Positions 26,467 to 36,180 of a stretch of 64,000 bases of DNA are shown one piece after another. Each line of letters opens with the position of its first letter. The stretch's first letter is position 1. Where the stretch lies: positions 1 to 64,000 of the forward strand of contig NZ_AJTQ01000222.1 in assembly GCF_000262345.1 (NCBI RefSeq). The letters are read 5' to 3'. The notes beneath the pieces are model-generated. The model was not told where the DNA came from, ran no database searches, and saw only the letters and a program-made list of their open reading frames with translations. The translations under genes were made by a program, and so were the position numbers. This DNA is from Streptomyces xiaopingdaonensis (lineage in GTDB: Bacteria; Actinomycetota; Actinomycetes; Streptomycetales; Streptomycetaceae).

Positions 26467-27771
26467 TCACTTGCTGTATCTCTGCCCCTCGTCCTCGGGG
26501 GCGGTCTCCTCCGGCTCGCGTCCGGGCGTCTTGAGGTCGAACTTGGTGATGACGAAGCGGAAGACGGTGTAGTAGATCACCGCGAAGCCGAGTCCGATCG
26601 GCACGATGAGCCAGGGTTTCGTCGCGAGGCTCCAGTTGATGACGTAGTCGATCAGGCCGGCGGAGAAGCTGAACCCGTCGTGGACGCCGAGCGCCCAGGT
26701 GACCGCCATCGAGGCGCCGGTGAGCACCACGTGGATGCAGTAGAGCAGCGGCGCGACGAAGAGGAAGCTGAACTCCAGCGGCTCGGTGACGCCCGTGACG
26801 AACGAGGTGAGCGCCACCGAGAGCATCAGCCCTCCGACCTCCTTGCGGCGCTCGGGCCGCGCGGCGTGCGTGATCGCGAGGGCCGCGGCAGGCAGCGCGA
26901 ACATCATGATCGGGAAGAAGCCGGAGAGGAACTGCCCGGCCGACGGGTCGCCCGCGAGGAACCTGTTGATGTCGCCGTGCACTTCGGTGCCGTCCGGTTT
27001 CTCGTAGGAACCGAACTGGAACCACATGAAGGTGTTCAGGAACTGGTGCAGCCCGACCGGGATCAGCGCCCGGTTGGCGAGGCCGAAGAGTCCGGAGCCC
27101 CAGGAGCCCATGTTCGTCAGCCACTTGCTGAAGTCGGTGAGCGCGTCTCCGACGGGCGGCCAGACCCACTGGCAGAGCACCGCGAAGCCGAGCGCCACGA
27201 ACGCCATCACGATCGGCACCAGCCGCCGGCCGTTGAAGAACCCCAGCCAGTCGACGAGCTTGACGCGGTGGAGCCGCTGCCAGAACCAGGCGGTGAGGAG
27301 CCCCATGACGATGCCGCCGAAGACGCCCGGGTTCTGGAAGGTCGCCGGCTCGGTCGAGCCGTCCCCCGTGACGCAGGCCCCGTCGGAGAAGCTCATGCCG
27401 TCGGGGCACTCGGGGAACTGCTGGAGGATGTTGTAGTAGACGAGGAATCCGGCGACGGCGGCGAGCGCCGTGGAGCCGTCGGACTTCTTCGCCATCCCGA
27501 TCGCGACGCCGACGCAGAAGAGGAGCGGAAGGCCGAGCGCGGAGTCGAGGAGCGCGCTGCCCGCGCCGAGGAAGACCTTGGCGACGTTGGTCCAGCCGAT
27601 CCCCTCGTCCCCGAAGAGGTCGGGCTGACCGAGCCGGTTGAGGATGCCGGCGGCCGGGAGCACCGCGATGGGCAGTTGCAGGCTCCGGCCCATCTTCTGG
27701 AGCCCCTGGAAGAACTGCGAGCCCACGCTTCCCCACCGGCCCCGTGGCGACGCCGCGCTCTCTGCGCTCAC
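26467..27771 (-). CDS. nagE2: PTS transporter subunit EIIC, N-acetylglucosamine type
   Basis: The 434-aa membrane permease belongs to the glucose/GlcNAc PTS superfamily. It has GRSLQLPIAVLPAAGIL near the N-terminus, NRALIPVGLHQFLNTFMWFQ, and the EIIC signature VTGVTEPLEFSFLFVAPLLY. It imports GlcNAc while it is phosphorylated by EIIB. The GTG at 27771 follows GGAGGTGACAG. The EIIB gene diverges from it across 199 bp. S. coelicolor has two such EIIC genes here (nagE1 and nagE2, from memory); this window has one. The sugar specificity is inferred from synteny. Confidence 0.88.
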   Translation of the reverse strand: MSAESAASPRGRWGSVGSQFFQGLQKMGRSLQLPIAVLPAAGILNRLGQPDLFGDEGIGWTNVAKVFLGAGSALLDSALGLPLLFCVGVAIGMAKKSDGSTALAAVAGFLVYYNILQQFPECPDGMSFSDGACVTGDGSTEPATFQNPGVFGGIVMGLLTAWFWQRLHRVKLVDWLGFFNGRRLVPIVMAFVALGFAVLCQWVWPPVGDALTDFSKWLTNMGSWGSGLFGLANRALIPVGLHQFLNTFMWFQFGSYEKPDGTEVHGDINRFLAGDPSAGQFLSGFFPIMMFALPAAALAITHAARPERRKEVGGLMLSVALTSFVTGVTEPLEFSFLFVAPLLYCIHVVLTGASMAVTWALGVHDGFSFSAGLIDYVINWSLATKPWLIVPIGLGFAVIYYTVFRFVITKFDLKTPGREPEETAPEDEGQRYSK

Positions 27772-27970
27772 CTGTCACCTCCTCGCCCCGTCCGGCCTCC
27801 CGCCGCGTTCTCGGGAGCCGCCAAGTAACCGTCATCATTCGCCACCAAGCAGTCATACGCCCGCGAAGGTGGGCCGAACGTGGGCTAACGTGAACACACC
27901 CGGAACGGCACCGGCGTTCGACCCGGCGGCCGACGGAACCGGCGATCGGCGTCGAGGCCAGGAGGAGCAG

Positions 27971-28204
27971 ATGGCGAACAAGGCGGAGAAGATCGTGGCG
28001 GCGCTCGGCGGGCTGGAGAACATCGAGGAGGTCGAGGGGTGCATCACCCGGCTGCGGACCGAGGTGAACGACCCGGCCCTCGTCGACGAGGCGGCGCTCA
28101 AGGCCGCGGGCGCCCACGGCGTCGTGAAGATGGGCACGGCGGTACAGGTGGTGATCGGCACCGACGCGGACCCGGTCGCCAACGAGATCGAGGACATGCG
28201 GTGA
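27971..28204 (+). CDS. nagF: PTS EIIB component, N-acetylglucosamine type
   Basis: The 77-aa protein has the phosphorylated Cys at residue 24 in VEGCITRLRTEV, followed by GVVKMGTAVQVVIGTDA, both standard for glucose-family EIIB domains. It passes phosphate from EIIA to the sugar at the EIIC permease encoded divergently. The ribosome binding site GGAGGAG is ideal. The intergenic region contains no clear DasR-type palindrome (TGGTCTAGACCA-like) that I can find. Confidence 0.9.
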   Translation: MANKAEKIVAALGGLENIEEVEGCITRLRTEVNDPALVDEAALKAAGAHGVVKMGTAVQVVIGTDADPVANEIEDMR

Positions 28205-28327
28205 TCCGCCTGCGGGCAGGGGCAGTCGGGGCTGCTCGGAAGCGTCCGTTCCGTTCGGTGGCCTGATCTCCACGCACGTCCCTCGCCCCGGCGAGGAGAC
28301 GCTCGAGCGGCGGATAGGGTCGGGGCC

Positions 28328-29053
<726 letters not shown>

Positions 29054-29174
29054 ACCGGCGCGGGCTGCGCCGGCCGGGCGCAACCTCTTCGCCGAACCGG
29101 AAACTTCGCGGACTTCTCAAACGTCATACCTGGTACGGGCCGCGCGGGTCGAACCGTGCGGTCCGTCCAGCTTT

Positions 29175-29194
29175 CCCGCCGGGGCCCCGGCGGG
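29175..29194. repeat. Perfect 20-bp GC palindrome between rph and rdgB
   Basis: CCCGCCGGGG followed directly by CCCCGGCGGG forms a perfect palindrome 30 bp before the rdgB start. It could be an rph terminator with a minimal loop or a protein-binding site for rdgB; a chance GC-rich palindrome is also possible. Confidence 0.35.
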
Positions 29195-29223
29195 CGTGGC
29201 GGCCCCGGCGGGATAATCGCCGC

Positions 29224-29838
29224 ATGAGCCACACCCTGATCCTCGCCACCTGCAACGCACACAAGGTCGTCGAGCTGCGCGCCATCCTCCAGGACGCGGG
29301 GCTCGACGTCGAACTCGTCGGGGCCGACGCCTACCCCGAGGTCCCCGACGTCAAGGAGACGGGCGTCACCTTCGCCGAGAACGCGCTGCTCAAGGCGCAT
29401 GCGCTCGCCGGGGCCACCGGTCTGCCCGCCGTCGCCGACGACTCGGGGCTCTGCGTCGACGTGCTCGGCGGAGCCCCCGGCATCTTCTCCGCACGCTGGT
29501 CGGGCCGGCACGGCGGCGACGCCGTCGACCGCGCCAACCTGGAGCTCCTCCTCGCCCAACTCTCCGACATCGACGAGCCGCACCGCGGCGCCCACTTCGC
29601 CTGCGCGGCGGCACTGGCGCTCCCCGACGGCACGGAGCGCGTCGTCGAGGGCCGCCTCACCGGCACCCTGCGGTACGCGCCGGCGGGCGAGGGCGGGTTC
29701 GGCTACGACCCGATCCTCCAGCCCGAGGGCGAGACCCGCACCTGCGCCGAGCTGAGCGCCGAGGAGAAGAACGCCCTCAGCCACCGCGGCAAGGCGTTCC
29801 GCGCGCTCGTCCCCGTCGTACGGGAGCTCCTCGGCTGA
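29224..29838 (+). CDS. rdgB: XTP/dITP diphosphohydrolase (RdgB/HAM1)
   Basis: The 204-aa house-cleaning pyrophosphatase removes ITP, dITP and XTP from the nucleotide pool. The sequence has the N-terminal (S/T)xN(A/P)xK pattern (LATCNAHKVVELRAIL), the metal site VADDSGLCVDVLGGAPGIFS and the base-discriminating GEGGFGYDPILQP. The C-terminal SAEEKNALSHRGKAFRAL is also canonical. It normally pairs with rph as here. Confidence 0.94.
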   Translation: MSHTLILATCNAHKVVELRAILQDAGLDVELVGADAYPEVPDVKETGVTFAENALLKAHALAGATGLPAVADDSGLCVDVLGGAPGIFSARWSGRHGGDAVDRANLELLLAQLSDIDEPHRGAHFACAAALALPDGTERVVEGRLTGTLRYAPAGEGGFGYDPILQPEGETRTCAELSAEEKNALSHRGKAFRALVPVVRELLG

Positions 29839-29889
29839 GCCTGCCGCGCTCCGAACGACCGGCGCCTCCCGCCCCGTTCACACCCCTTG

Positions 29890-29926
29890 CCGATACGAAA
29901 ACGCATCCGATACGTTCCCGTATCGG
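29890..29926. promoter_or_regulatory. Palindromic operator of the TetR gene
   Basis: CCGATACG (29907-29914), TTCC, CGTATCGG (29919-29926) is a perfect 8-bp inverted repeat ending 9 bp before the TetR start and abutting its GGGAGGGG ribosome binding site. A third copy of the half-site CCGATACG is at 29890-29897. The site is well placed for autorepression. Confidence 0.7.
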
Positions 29927-29935
29927 GAGGGGCCG

Positions 29936-30634
29936 ATGGACGGGACGACGCGGCTCGGCGGCGGAGCACGGCGCACCACCGCGCGCCGCGCGCAGACCCG
30001 GCGCAGGCTGCTCGATGCCGCGCTCCGGGCCTTCGCCGAAGAGGGCTTCGGCCGCACGACGGTCGAGAGCGTCTGCGCACGCGCCGGGTTCACCAGGGGC
30101 GCCTTCTACTCCAACTTCTCCTCCCTCGACGAACTCTTCCTCGCCATGTGGGAGGAGCGCTCCGCGCGGATGCTCCACGACCTCCGCGAGGCTCTCGCCC
30201 GGGCGCCGGCCGCGGCGCCCGAAGAGGCCCTGCGCGCCGCGCTCGCCGCCGTCGGCGTGGACGACGAGTGGCACAGGGTCACCGCCGAGTTCACCGCGCA
30301 CGCGCTGCGCACGCCCGGCCTGCGGCGCGTCGTCGCCGCTCGTGAGCAGGCGATCCGGGAGACCCTCGTCCCGGTCCTCACCGCCGCGCTGCGCCGGGCG
30401 GGCCGCGCCGTCCCCGACGAGGCGGCGCTCGGCAGCGCGCTCGTCGCCGTCCACGACGGCACCTCCGTACAGGTCCTGCTGGAGCCGGGGAGCGAGGACG
30501 CCCTCCGGCACCGCGAGGAGCTCTTCCGCCACGTCCTGTACGCCTACAGCCGACCGACTCCCCGCGACCCAGGGGGACTTGAGCCTCCTGCTCCGGAGGA
30601 GACCCCGCATCCCGAGGAGCCGCACCGTGCCTGA
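29936..30634 (+). CDS. TetR-family regulator
   Basis: The 232-aa regulator has an N-terminal DNA-binding domain: RRAQTRRRLLDAALRAFAEE, GFGRTTVESVCARAGFTRGA, and the recognition-helix end FYSNFSSLDELFLAMWEER. The ligand-binding part (about 75-215) is variable, and the last 25 residues are Pro/Glu-rich. It overlaps the flavoprotein gene by 8 bp and is followed by an SDR, so it probably represses this three-gene operon through the palindrome upstream. The inducer is unknown. Confidence 0.9.
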   Translation: MDGTTRLGGGARRTTARRAQTRRRLLDAALRAFAEEGFGRTTVESVCARAGFTRGAFYSNFSSLDELFLAMWEERSARMLHDLREALARAPAAAPEEALRAALAAVGVDDEWHRVTAEFTAHALRTPGLRRVVAAREQAIRETLVPVLTAALRRAGRAVPDEAALGSALVAVHDGTSVQVLLEPGSEDALRHREELFRHVLYAYSRPTPRDPGGLEPPAPEETPHPEEPHRA

Positions 30635-32288
30635 GGACGCCGACGTCATCGTGGTGGGGGCCGGCCTCGCCGGCCTCGTCGCCACGTACGAACTCGCCCG
30701 CGCCGGGCGCCGGGTGCTCGTCGTCGACCAGGAGAGCCCGGCGAACCTCGGCGGACAGGCGCACTGGTCGCTCGGCGGACTCTTCCTCGTCGACAGCCCC
30801 GAGCAGCGGCGCATGGGCATCCGTGACTCCGAGCAACTCGCCCTCGCCGACTGGCTCGGCTCCGCCGCCTTCGACCGCCCGCGCGAGGACCGCTGGCCGC
30901 GCCGCTGGGCCGAGGCCTACGTGCACTTCGCGGCGGGCGAGAAGCGCAGCTACCTCCGCGGGCTCGGGCTGCGCCTCACGCCCAACGTCGGCTGGGCCGA
31001 GCGCGGCGACGGCACGGCCGCGGGGCACGGGAACTCCGTGCCGCGGTTCCACCTCGCGTGGGGGACCGGGCCCGAAGTGGTGCGCGTCTTCCGGGAACCG
31101 GTGCAGGCGGCGGCCGCGCGCGGTCTCGTCCGGTTCGCGCACCGGCACCGCGTGGAGGAGCTGCTCGTCGAGGACGGCGCCGCCGTCGGGGTGCGCGGCA
31201 GCGTGCTCGCCGCCGACCCGGCGGCGCGGGGCGTCGCCTCGTCCGACGAGGCGGAGGGCGAGTTCGAAATGCGGGCTCAGGCCGTCGTCGTCACCTCGGG
31301 CGGCATCGGCGGCAACTCCGCACTGGTGCGGAAGAACTGGCCGGTCGAGCGGCTCGGCGAGGCACCGCGCTCGATGATCACCGGCGTCCCCGCCTACGTC
31401 GACGGGCGGATGCTGGAGACGGCCGAGCGCGCCGGGGCGTCCCTCGTCAACCGCGACCGGATGTGGCACTACACCGAGGGGATAAAGAACTGGGCGCCCG
31501 TCTGGCCCGACCACGCGATACGGATCATCCCGGGGCCCTCCTCGCTCTGGCTCGACGCCACGGGGAAGCGGCTCCCCGCGCCGTACTTCCCCGGGCACGA
31601 CACCCTCGGCACGCTGCGGCACATCCTCGGTACGGGGCACGAGCACACCTGGTTCGTCCTGACGCGCTCGATCGTGGAGAAGGAGTTCGCGCTCTCCGGG
31701 TCGGAGCAGAACCCCGATCTCACGGGCAAGGACCTCAAGTTGACGCTCTCCCGCGTGAAGAAGGGCGCACCCGGACCCGTCCAGGCTTTCCTCGACCACG
31801 GCGAGGACTTCGTACAGGCCCGCGGCCTCCGCGCGCTCGTCGACGGGATGAACCGCGTCGCCCCGGAACCCGGCCTCGACGCCGCGCAGGTCGAGCGCGA
31901 GGTACTCGCCCGGGACCGGGAGGTGGACAACGCGTACTCCAAGGACCTCCAGTTGATGTCGATCCACAACGCCCGCTCCTACCGTGCCGATCGGCTCACC
32001 CGCGTCGCCAGGCCGCACCGCCTCCTCGACCCGGCGCACGGGCCGCTCATCGCCGTCCGCCTCCATCTGCTCACCCGCAAGACCCTCGGCGGCCTGGAGA
32101 CGACCCTCGACTCCCAAGTCGTGCGCCCGGACGGCGAGTTCTTCGACGGCCTCTACGCGGCGGGCGAGGCCGCCGGCTTCGGCGGCGGCGGCGTCCACGG
32201 CTACAACGCACTGGAGGGCACCTTCCTCGGCGGCTGCATCTTCTCCGGCCGCGCGGCCGGCCGCGCCCTCGCCAGGAGCCTCGCGTGA
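30627..32288 (+). CDS. FAD-binding dehydrogenase
   Basis: The 553-aa flavoprotein is of the fumarate reductase/3-ketosteroid dehydrogenase type. The Rossmann motif is at the N-terminus (VIVVGAGLAGLVATYELARA), followed by SLGGLFLVDSPEQRRMGI. The C-terminus closes the FAD site (GLYAAGEAAGFGGGGVHGYN, then ALEGTFLGGCIFSGRAAGRA). A function in steroid, terpenoid or fatty-substrate dehydrogenation fits the partner SDR but is not shown. The GTG at 30627 lies inside the end of the TetR gene, after CCGAGGAGCC, and the stop overlaps the SDR start (GTGA). Confidence 0.87.
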   Translation: MPEDADVIVVGAGLAGLVATYELARAGRRVLVVDQESPANLGGQAHWSLGGLFLVDSPEQRRMGIRDSEQLALADWLGSAAFDRPREDRWPRRWAEAYVHFAAGEKRSYLRGLGLRLTPNVGWAERGDGTAAGHGNSVPRFHLAWGTGPEVVRVFREPVQAAAARGLVRFAHRHRVEELLVEDGAAVGVRGSVLAADPAARGVASSDEAEGEFEMRAQAVVVTSGGIGGNSALVRKNWPVERLGEAPRSMITGVPAYVDGRMLETAERAGASLVNRDRMWHYTEGIKNWAPVWPDHAIRIIPGPSSLWLDATGKRLPAPYFPGHDTLGTLRHILGTGHEHTWFVLTRSIVEKEFALSGSEQNPDLTGKDLKLTLSRVKKGAPGPVQAFLDHGEDFVQARGLRALVDGMNRVAPEPGLDAAQVEREVLARDREVDNAYSKDLQLMSIHNARSYRADRLTRVARPHRLLDPAHGPLIAVRLHLLTRKTLGGLETTLDSQVVRPDGEFFDGLYAAGEAAGFGGGGVHGYNALEGTFLGGCIFSGRAAGRALARSLA

Positions 32289-33094
32289 CGCCGGCGGGCG
32301 AGCGCCGTACCGCCCTCGTCACCGGCGCCTCCTCGGGGATCGGCGCCGCGGTCGCCGCCGCGCTCGTCGCGCGCGGGGTGCGCGTTTTCGGGACGAGCCG
32401 TGCCCCCGAGAAGGTCGACGAGCCGCTCGAGGGCGTCACCTACCTGCCGCTCGACCTCGGCGAGGATTCCTCGATCGAGGGGTGCGCCGCGGCGGCGGGG
32501 GACGTCGACATCCTCGTCAACAACGCGGGCGAGAGCCAGAGCGGTCCGCTGGAGGAGCTGCCGCCCGAGGCGGTGCGGCGCCTCTTCCAGCTCAACGTAT
32601 TCGGCGCGGTGCGCCTCACCCAGCTCCTGCTCCCCGGCATGCGCCAACGGCGGTACGGGCGGGTGGTGATGGTCGGCTCGATGCTCGCGAGCTTCCCCCT
32701 CGCCTACCGCTCCTCGTACGTCGCGTCCAAGGCGGCGCTGCGGGGGTTCGCCAGCGCGGCGAGGCGCGAGGCAGCCCCGTGGGGCGTGGGGGTCACCACC
32801 GTCGAGCCGGGCTCGATCAACACGGGGATCAGCGAGCGCCGCACGCAGTACCTCCGCGAGGGGTCGCCGTTCGCGGACGAGTACCACGCCATGCTGCGCG
32901 CGCTCAACGCCAACGAGGCCGACGGGATCTCGCCCGAGAAGGTCGCGCGCACCGTCCTCCGCGCGATCGAGGCCCGCAGCACCAAGCCGCTGTACGCGGT
33001 GGGAAGTTCGGCCCAGCTCGTCTTCCCGCTGCGGCGGCTCCTGCCGCGCGCGGCCGTGGAGCGCATCGTGCAGCGGCGGCACGGGCTGGGGTGA
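32285..33094 (+). CDS. Short-chain dehydrogenase/reductase
   Basis: The 269-aa classical SDR has TGASSGIG (residues 13-20), NNAG (79-82), catalytic Ser 132, Tyr 145 and Lys 149 (YVASKAALRGFASAARREA). A C-terminal hydrophobic-basic segment (LVFPLRRLLPRAAVERIVQR) may touch the membrane. It is coupled to the flavoprotein by a GTGA overlap. Together they could carry out two oxidoreductions on one lipophilic substrate. It is the last gene of the TetR operon. Confidence 0.87.
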   Translation: MTPAGERRTALVTGASSGIGAAVAAALVARGVRVFGTSRAPEKVDEPLEGVTYLPLDLGEDSSIEGCAAAAGDVDILVNNAGESQSGPLEELPPEAVRRLFQLNVFGAVRLTQLLLPGMRQRRYGRVVMVGSMLASFPLAYRSSYVASKAALRGFASAARREAAPWGVGVTTVEPGSINTGISERRTQYLREGSPFADEYHAMLRALNANEADGISPEKVARTVLRAIEARSTKPLYAVGSSAQLVFPLRRLLPRAAVERIVQRRHGLG

Positions 33095-33251
33095 ACCCGG
33101 CGCCGGGGACCGGGGATTGACGCGGTGGGGCCCGCCCCGGCGCGCTGAAGCCCACGTCTCAACGATCATGCACCACACGCCCGAGTGTGCGACACCCGCA
33201 CCGACTGCTCGCCCCGACCCGTCGACGGCGAAGAAGAGCGGAAGGACATCA

Positions 33252-33476
33252 GTGGAATCGGAGTTTCTCATCGTCCTTGCGGTGGCGTTCGCCTTCGGCC
33301 TCCTGTGTGCGCTCGCTCCCCGCTCCGTCCTCAAGGCAGGACATGCGATCTCGGTCAAGGCGGGCGCCGGCAAGCGACGCCTCAGTCGTGGGAAGACGAA
33401 GATCCTGCGATTCCTCGGCGCCGTCATTGCGCTCGGAGTTCCCGCTGTCACGTATCCGAGCCGAGGTGCCCGGTAA
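33252..33476 (+). CDS. Small membrane protein, 74 aa
   Basis: The GTG at 33252 follows GCGGAAGGACATCA. The peptide has an N-terminal transmembrane segment (FLIVLAVAFAFGLLCALAP), a basic loop (KAGAGKRRLSRGKTKILR) and a second hydrophobic stretch (FLGAVIALGVPAVTY). No family is recognised. It ends just before a strong bidirectional terminator. An in-frame ATG at 33168 exists but lacks a ribosome binding site. Confidence 0.5.
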   Translation: MESEFLIVLAVAFAFGLLCALAPRSVLKAGHAISVKAGAGKRRLSRGKTKILRFLGAVIALGVPAVTYPSRGAR

Positions 33477-33555
33477 GCCGGCACTGTGTCTCACCGGCGC
33501 GGGTGCGAGTACCAGGAACCCGGCACTGCCCACAGCCGACACCGACCTGACCACC

Positions 33556-33590
33556 GTGGGCGGGGCCGAGCACTGCCCGGCCCCGCCCAC
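33556..33590. terminator. Bidirectional terminator
   Basis: A perfect 13-bp stem, GTGGGCGGGGCCG with CGGCCCCGCCCAC, encloses a 9-nt loop between the convergent small membrane gene (ends 33476) and phospholipase gene (ends 33628). Confidence 0.85.
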
Positions 33591-33627
33591 CGTGGTCGCC
33601 ATGAGACCGCCTCCGCCGGGGAGTTGG

Positions 33628-35697
33628 TCAGGCGGTGGCGATGGCCGGGTCGCTCACGCCCGGCTCGCCGGTCTCCACGTGCCCGGCCAAGCGGCGCAGG
33701 TAGGTGTCGTCGTGGTCGCTGAGGAGCCGCAGGTCGTACCAGCGCTTGGTCGCCCGGAGGTCGACGGTGTGGGTGAGCGTCTCGCCCGCGCGCACGCTGA
33801 GGGTCTCGCTCCGGCCGCCGTAGCCGTTGGTCAGGCGCAGGGTCGCCCTGGCCGCACCGGAGTTGGTGACCGTCAGCTCGACGCCGCCGGTGCCGGCCCG
33901 GTGCCGCGCGGTGACCTCGGGGCCCGCCTCCGTCGCGCTGCCCCGGAAGGTGCGCAGGAACCCGTTGGGCCCGTGGACCGTGAGGTCGTAGGCGTCCTCG
34001 GACGCGTCCGTCGACCACGTGGCCGAGAGCGTCTTTCCGGCCTCGGTCGAGTACACCCAGGGGCCGTCGGTGCGGTTGCCGGAGGTCACGTGGAAGTGCG
34101 CGCCGGCCTTCTCGCCGCCGCCGAAGGTCAGCGTCAACCTCCCCCGAGCCGCGTCGAGTTCGCCGTCGACCGCCGGTGCGTACGGCAGCGGCCGGGTGCG
34201 GCGGCGGCCCTTTTCCTGCCGGAGCGCCTGCGGGGTGTCGGGGCGTGCGGGGTTGTAGGAGTCGTGCCGCTCGTTGTCGGTCGGCTCGTACTCGTCGACG
34301 TCCGGCAGTTCGGGGCGGCCTGTCTCCTTGAGCGAGAAGTCGAAGGCCGAGGTCAGGTCGCCGCAGACGGCCCGGCGCCACGGCGAGATCTTCGGCTCGT
34401 GGACGCCGAAGCGCTGCTCCATGAAGCGGATGAGGGAGGTGTGGTCGAAGGTCTCCGAGCACACGTAGCCGCCGGTCGACCACGGCGAGACGACGAGCAT
34501 CGGCACGCGCGGGCCCAGACCGTAGGGCCCGGCCTGGTTCTCGGCGTCGCCCTCGTAGTGCTCGGCCGCGGTGTCCGTCGTCGCGTCGCCCTGGGCCTCG
34601 GTGGCGGGCGCGTAGGGCGGGACCACGTGGTCGAAGTAGCCGTCGTTCTCGTCGTAGGTGATGAACAGGGCCGTCCTGCTCCACACCTCGGGGTTGGAGG
34701 TGAGCACGTCCAGGACCTGCGCGATGTACCAGGCGCCGTAGTTCGTGGGCCAGTTGGGGTGCTCGTCGAACGCCTCGGGCGCGGTGATGTAGGAGATCTG
34801 CGGCAGCTTGCCCGCGCTGACGTCGGCGCGCAGGTCGTCCAGCAGCTCACCGCTCTTCTTGATCTCGGTGCCGCGCCGCGCCTTCTCGTACAGCGGCTCA
34901 CCCGGCTTCGCCTTGCGGTAGTTCTCGTTGTAGAGCAGCGTGTTGCACCCGTAGGCGCCGATGTAGGCGTCCTCGGTCCAGCCCCATTCGCCGGCGCCGT
35001 TCAGGCCGTTGCCGATGTCCTGGTAGCACTTCCAGGAGATCCCGGCCTCCTCCAGCCGCTCGGGGTACGTGGTGCCGCCGTTGCCCGGATCGTCGCCGGA
35101 GACGACCTGCCCCCCGATCCCGTCCTCGTCGCCGCCCTGGTAGCCCGCCCACATGTAGTAGCGGTTGGGTTCGGTGTTGCCGATGTACGAGCAGTGGTAG
35201 GCGTCGCACACGGTGAACTTGTCGGCGAGGGCGTAGAAGAACGGGATGTCGTCCCGGTTCATGTAGGCCATCGTCTCTTCGGACTTGGCGGCGATCCACC
35301 CGTCGTACGCGCCGTCGTTGAGCGCCTTGTGGCTGCCGTTCCAGCTGTGGTCGAGGCCCGCGAGGAACTTCATGCCGAGGTCCTCGTCCTCGGCCCGGTA
35401 GGGCAGCACCTCGGTCCCGGAGCCGGGCTTCGTGGGCTGATGGAAAACCGGCTTGCCGCTCGGCAGCGCGACGGGCCGGGGGTCGCCGAAGCCGCGTACC
35501 CCCTTCATGGCGCCGAAGTACTGGTCGAACGAGCGGTTTTCCTGCATCAGGACCACGATGTGCTCGACGTCCTCGAGGGAGCCGGTGCGGCGCGCCGCCG
35601 GGATCGCGGCGGCCCGGTCGATGCTGCCGGAAAGCGCCGCAAAGCCCGCAGTTGCTCCCGTTATCTGCAGAAAGCGACGCCGGTCGAGTTGGGGCAT
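33628..35697 (-). CDS. Phosphocholine-specific phospholipase C (Tat-exported)
   Basis: The 689-aa enzyme has a twin-arginine signal (DRRRFLQITGATAGFAAL). The phosphoesterase domain has HIVVLMQENRSFDQYFGAMK, HSWNGSHKAL, YCSYIGNTEPNR-like CSYIGNTEPNRYYMWAGY, FITYDENDGYFDHVVPP and VPMLVVSPWSTGGYV, matching bacterial phospholipase C/acid phosphatase enzymes (PlcN/PlcH). Two DUF756 C-terminal domains follow (about 500-590 and 595-680, e.g. FLRTFRGSATEAG and WYDLRLLSDHDDTYLRRLAG). It is secreted folded and cleaves phosphate esters of lipids, probably for phosphate scavenging. I could not find a clear PHO box upstream. Confidence 0.9.
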   Translation of the reverse strand: MPQLDRRRFLQITGATAGFAALSGSIDRAAAIPAARRTGSLEDVEHIVVLMQENRSFDQYFGAMKGVRGFGDPRPVALPSGKPVFHQPTKPGSGTEVLPYRAEDEDLGMKFLAGLDHSWNGSHKALNDGAYDGWIAAKSEETMAYMNRDDIPFFYALADKFTVCDAYHCSYIGNTEPNRYYMWAGYQGGDEDGIGGQVVSGDDPGNGGTTYPERLEEAGISWKCYQDIGNGLNGAGEWGWTEDAYIGAYGCNTLLYNENYRKAKPGEPLYEKARRGTEIKKSGELLDDLRADVSAGKLPQISYITAPEAFDEHPNWPTNYGAWYIAQVLDVLTSNPEVWSRTALFITYDENDGYFDHVVPPYAPATEAQGDATTDTAAEHYEGDAENQAGPYGLGPRVPMLVVSPWSTGGYVCSETFDHTSLIRFMEQRFGVHEPKISPWRRAVCGDLTSAFDFSLKETGRPELPDVDEYEPTDNERHDSYNPARPDTPQALRQEKGRRRTRPLPYAPAVDGELDAARGRLTLTFGGGEKAGAHFHVTSGNRTDGPWVYSTEAGKTLSATWSTDASEDAYDLTVHGPNGFLRTFRGSATEAGPEVTARHRAGTGGVELTVTNSGAARATLRLTNGYGGRSETLSVRAGETLTHTVDLRATKRWYDLRLLSDHDDTYLRRLAGHVETGEPGVSDPAIATA

Positions 35698-36118
35698 GAC
35701 GAAGAACCTCGCAAAGGTGTGCGTGACAGCAGGGACCAGTGAAGCCTGCCAAGGTCACAGCCATTGCGGAAGACTCATGTCGACTGGATGGTGCTTCACG
35801 CCACTTGCCGGGAAAGCACCGGACCCGCCGCTCTTGCCCCGTGCGGAAGTTGACTTGCGTTTCCATGTGCGGATGAGTGAACGGCGGCGCATCAGGCGCG
35901 TTGGCGTGGCACGTCTTCCGCCCTGCCGGCCCGCCCCTGGGCGCCTTTCTCCCCGTCAACTCCCACCGGCTTGTCAACCGTTGGACTCATAGGGCGCCGA
36001 GCTGCGGAGCTGCCGCTCCGAGCAGAGACGGTGTCGACCGGCTGAGTGCCGTCATGGCTGCTTCGCTCAGGGCTTGATACGCGCCGCAGGGACAGCTCGA
36101 TCGCCTCGGTGTGCGGCG
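35698..36118. other. Intergenic region upstream of phospholipase
   Basis: These 421 bp hold the phospholipase promoter on the left. The right part (35960-36118) lies downstream of the tRNA terminator. No coding sequence is convincing. I looked for repeated GTTCACC-like PHO boxes on the minus strand and saw none clearly spaced. Confidence 0.4.
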
Positions 36119-36171
36119 AAGCCCTCTGACCTGCGAGGGCGCGGGAGGAATCCGTGCAGGTCAGAGGGCTT
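36119..36171 (-). terminator. Strong hairpin downstream of tRNA-Leu
   Basis: A perfect 16-bp stem, AAGCCCTCTGACCTGC with GCAGGTCAGAGGGCTT, and a 21-nt loop begins 10 bp beyond the 3' end of the leftward tRNA gene. It is the evident tRNA terminator and could also act rightward. Confidence 0.8.
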
Positions 36172-36180
36172 ACCTTCCAG

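Noticed and set aside
27772..27970. Possible DasR operator between nagE and nagF
   Set aside because: I searched for TGGTCTAGACCA-like palindromes and found only unrelated GTGGGC/CCACC fragments.
35698..35880. PHO boxes upstream of the phospholipase C gene
   Set aside because: Expected from the enzyme type, but repeated GTTCACC-like units at 11-bp spacing are not seen.
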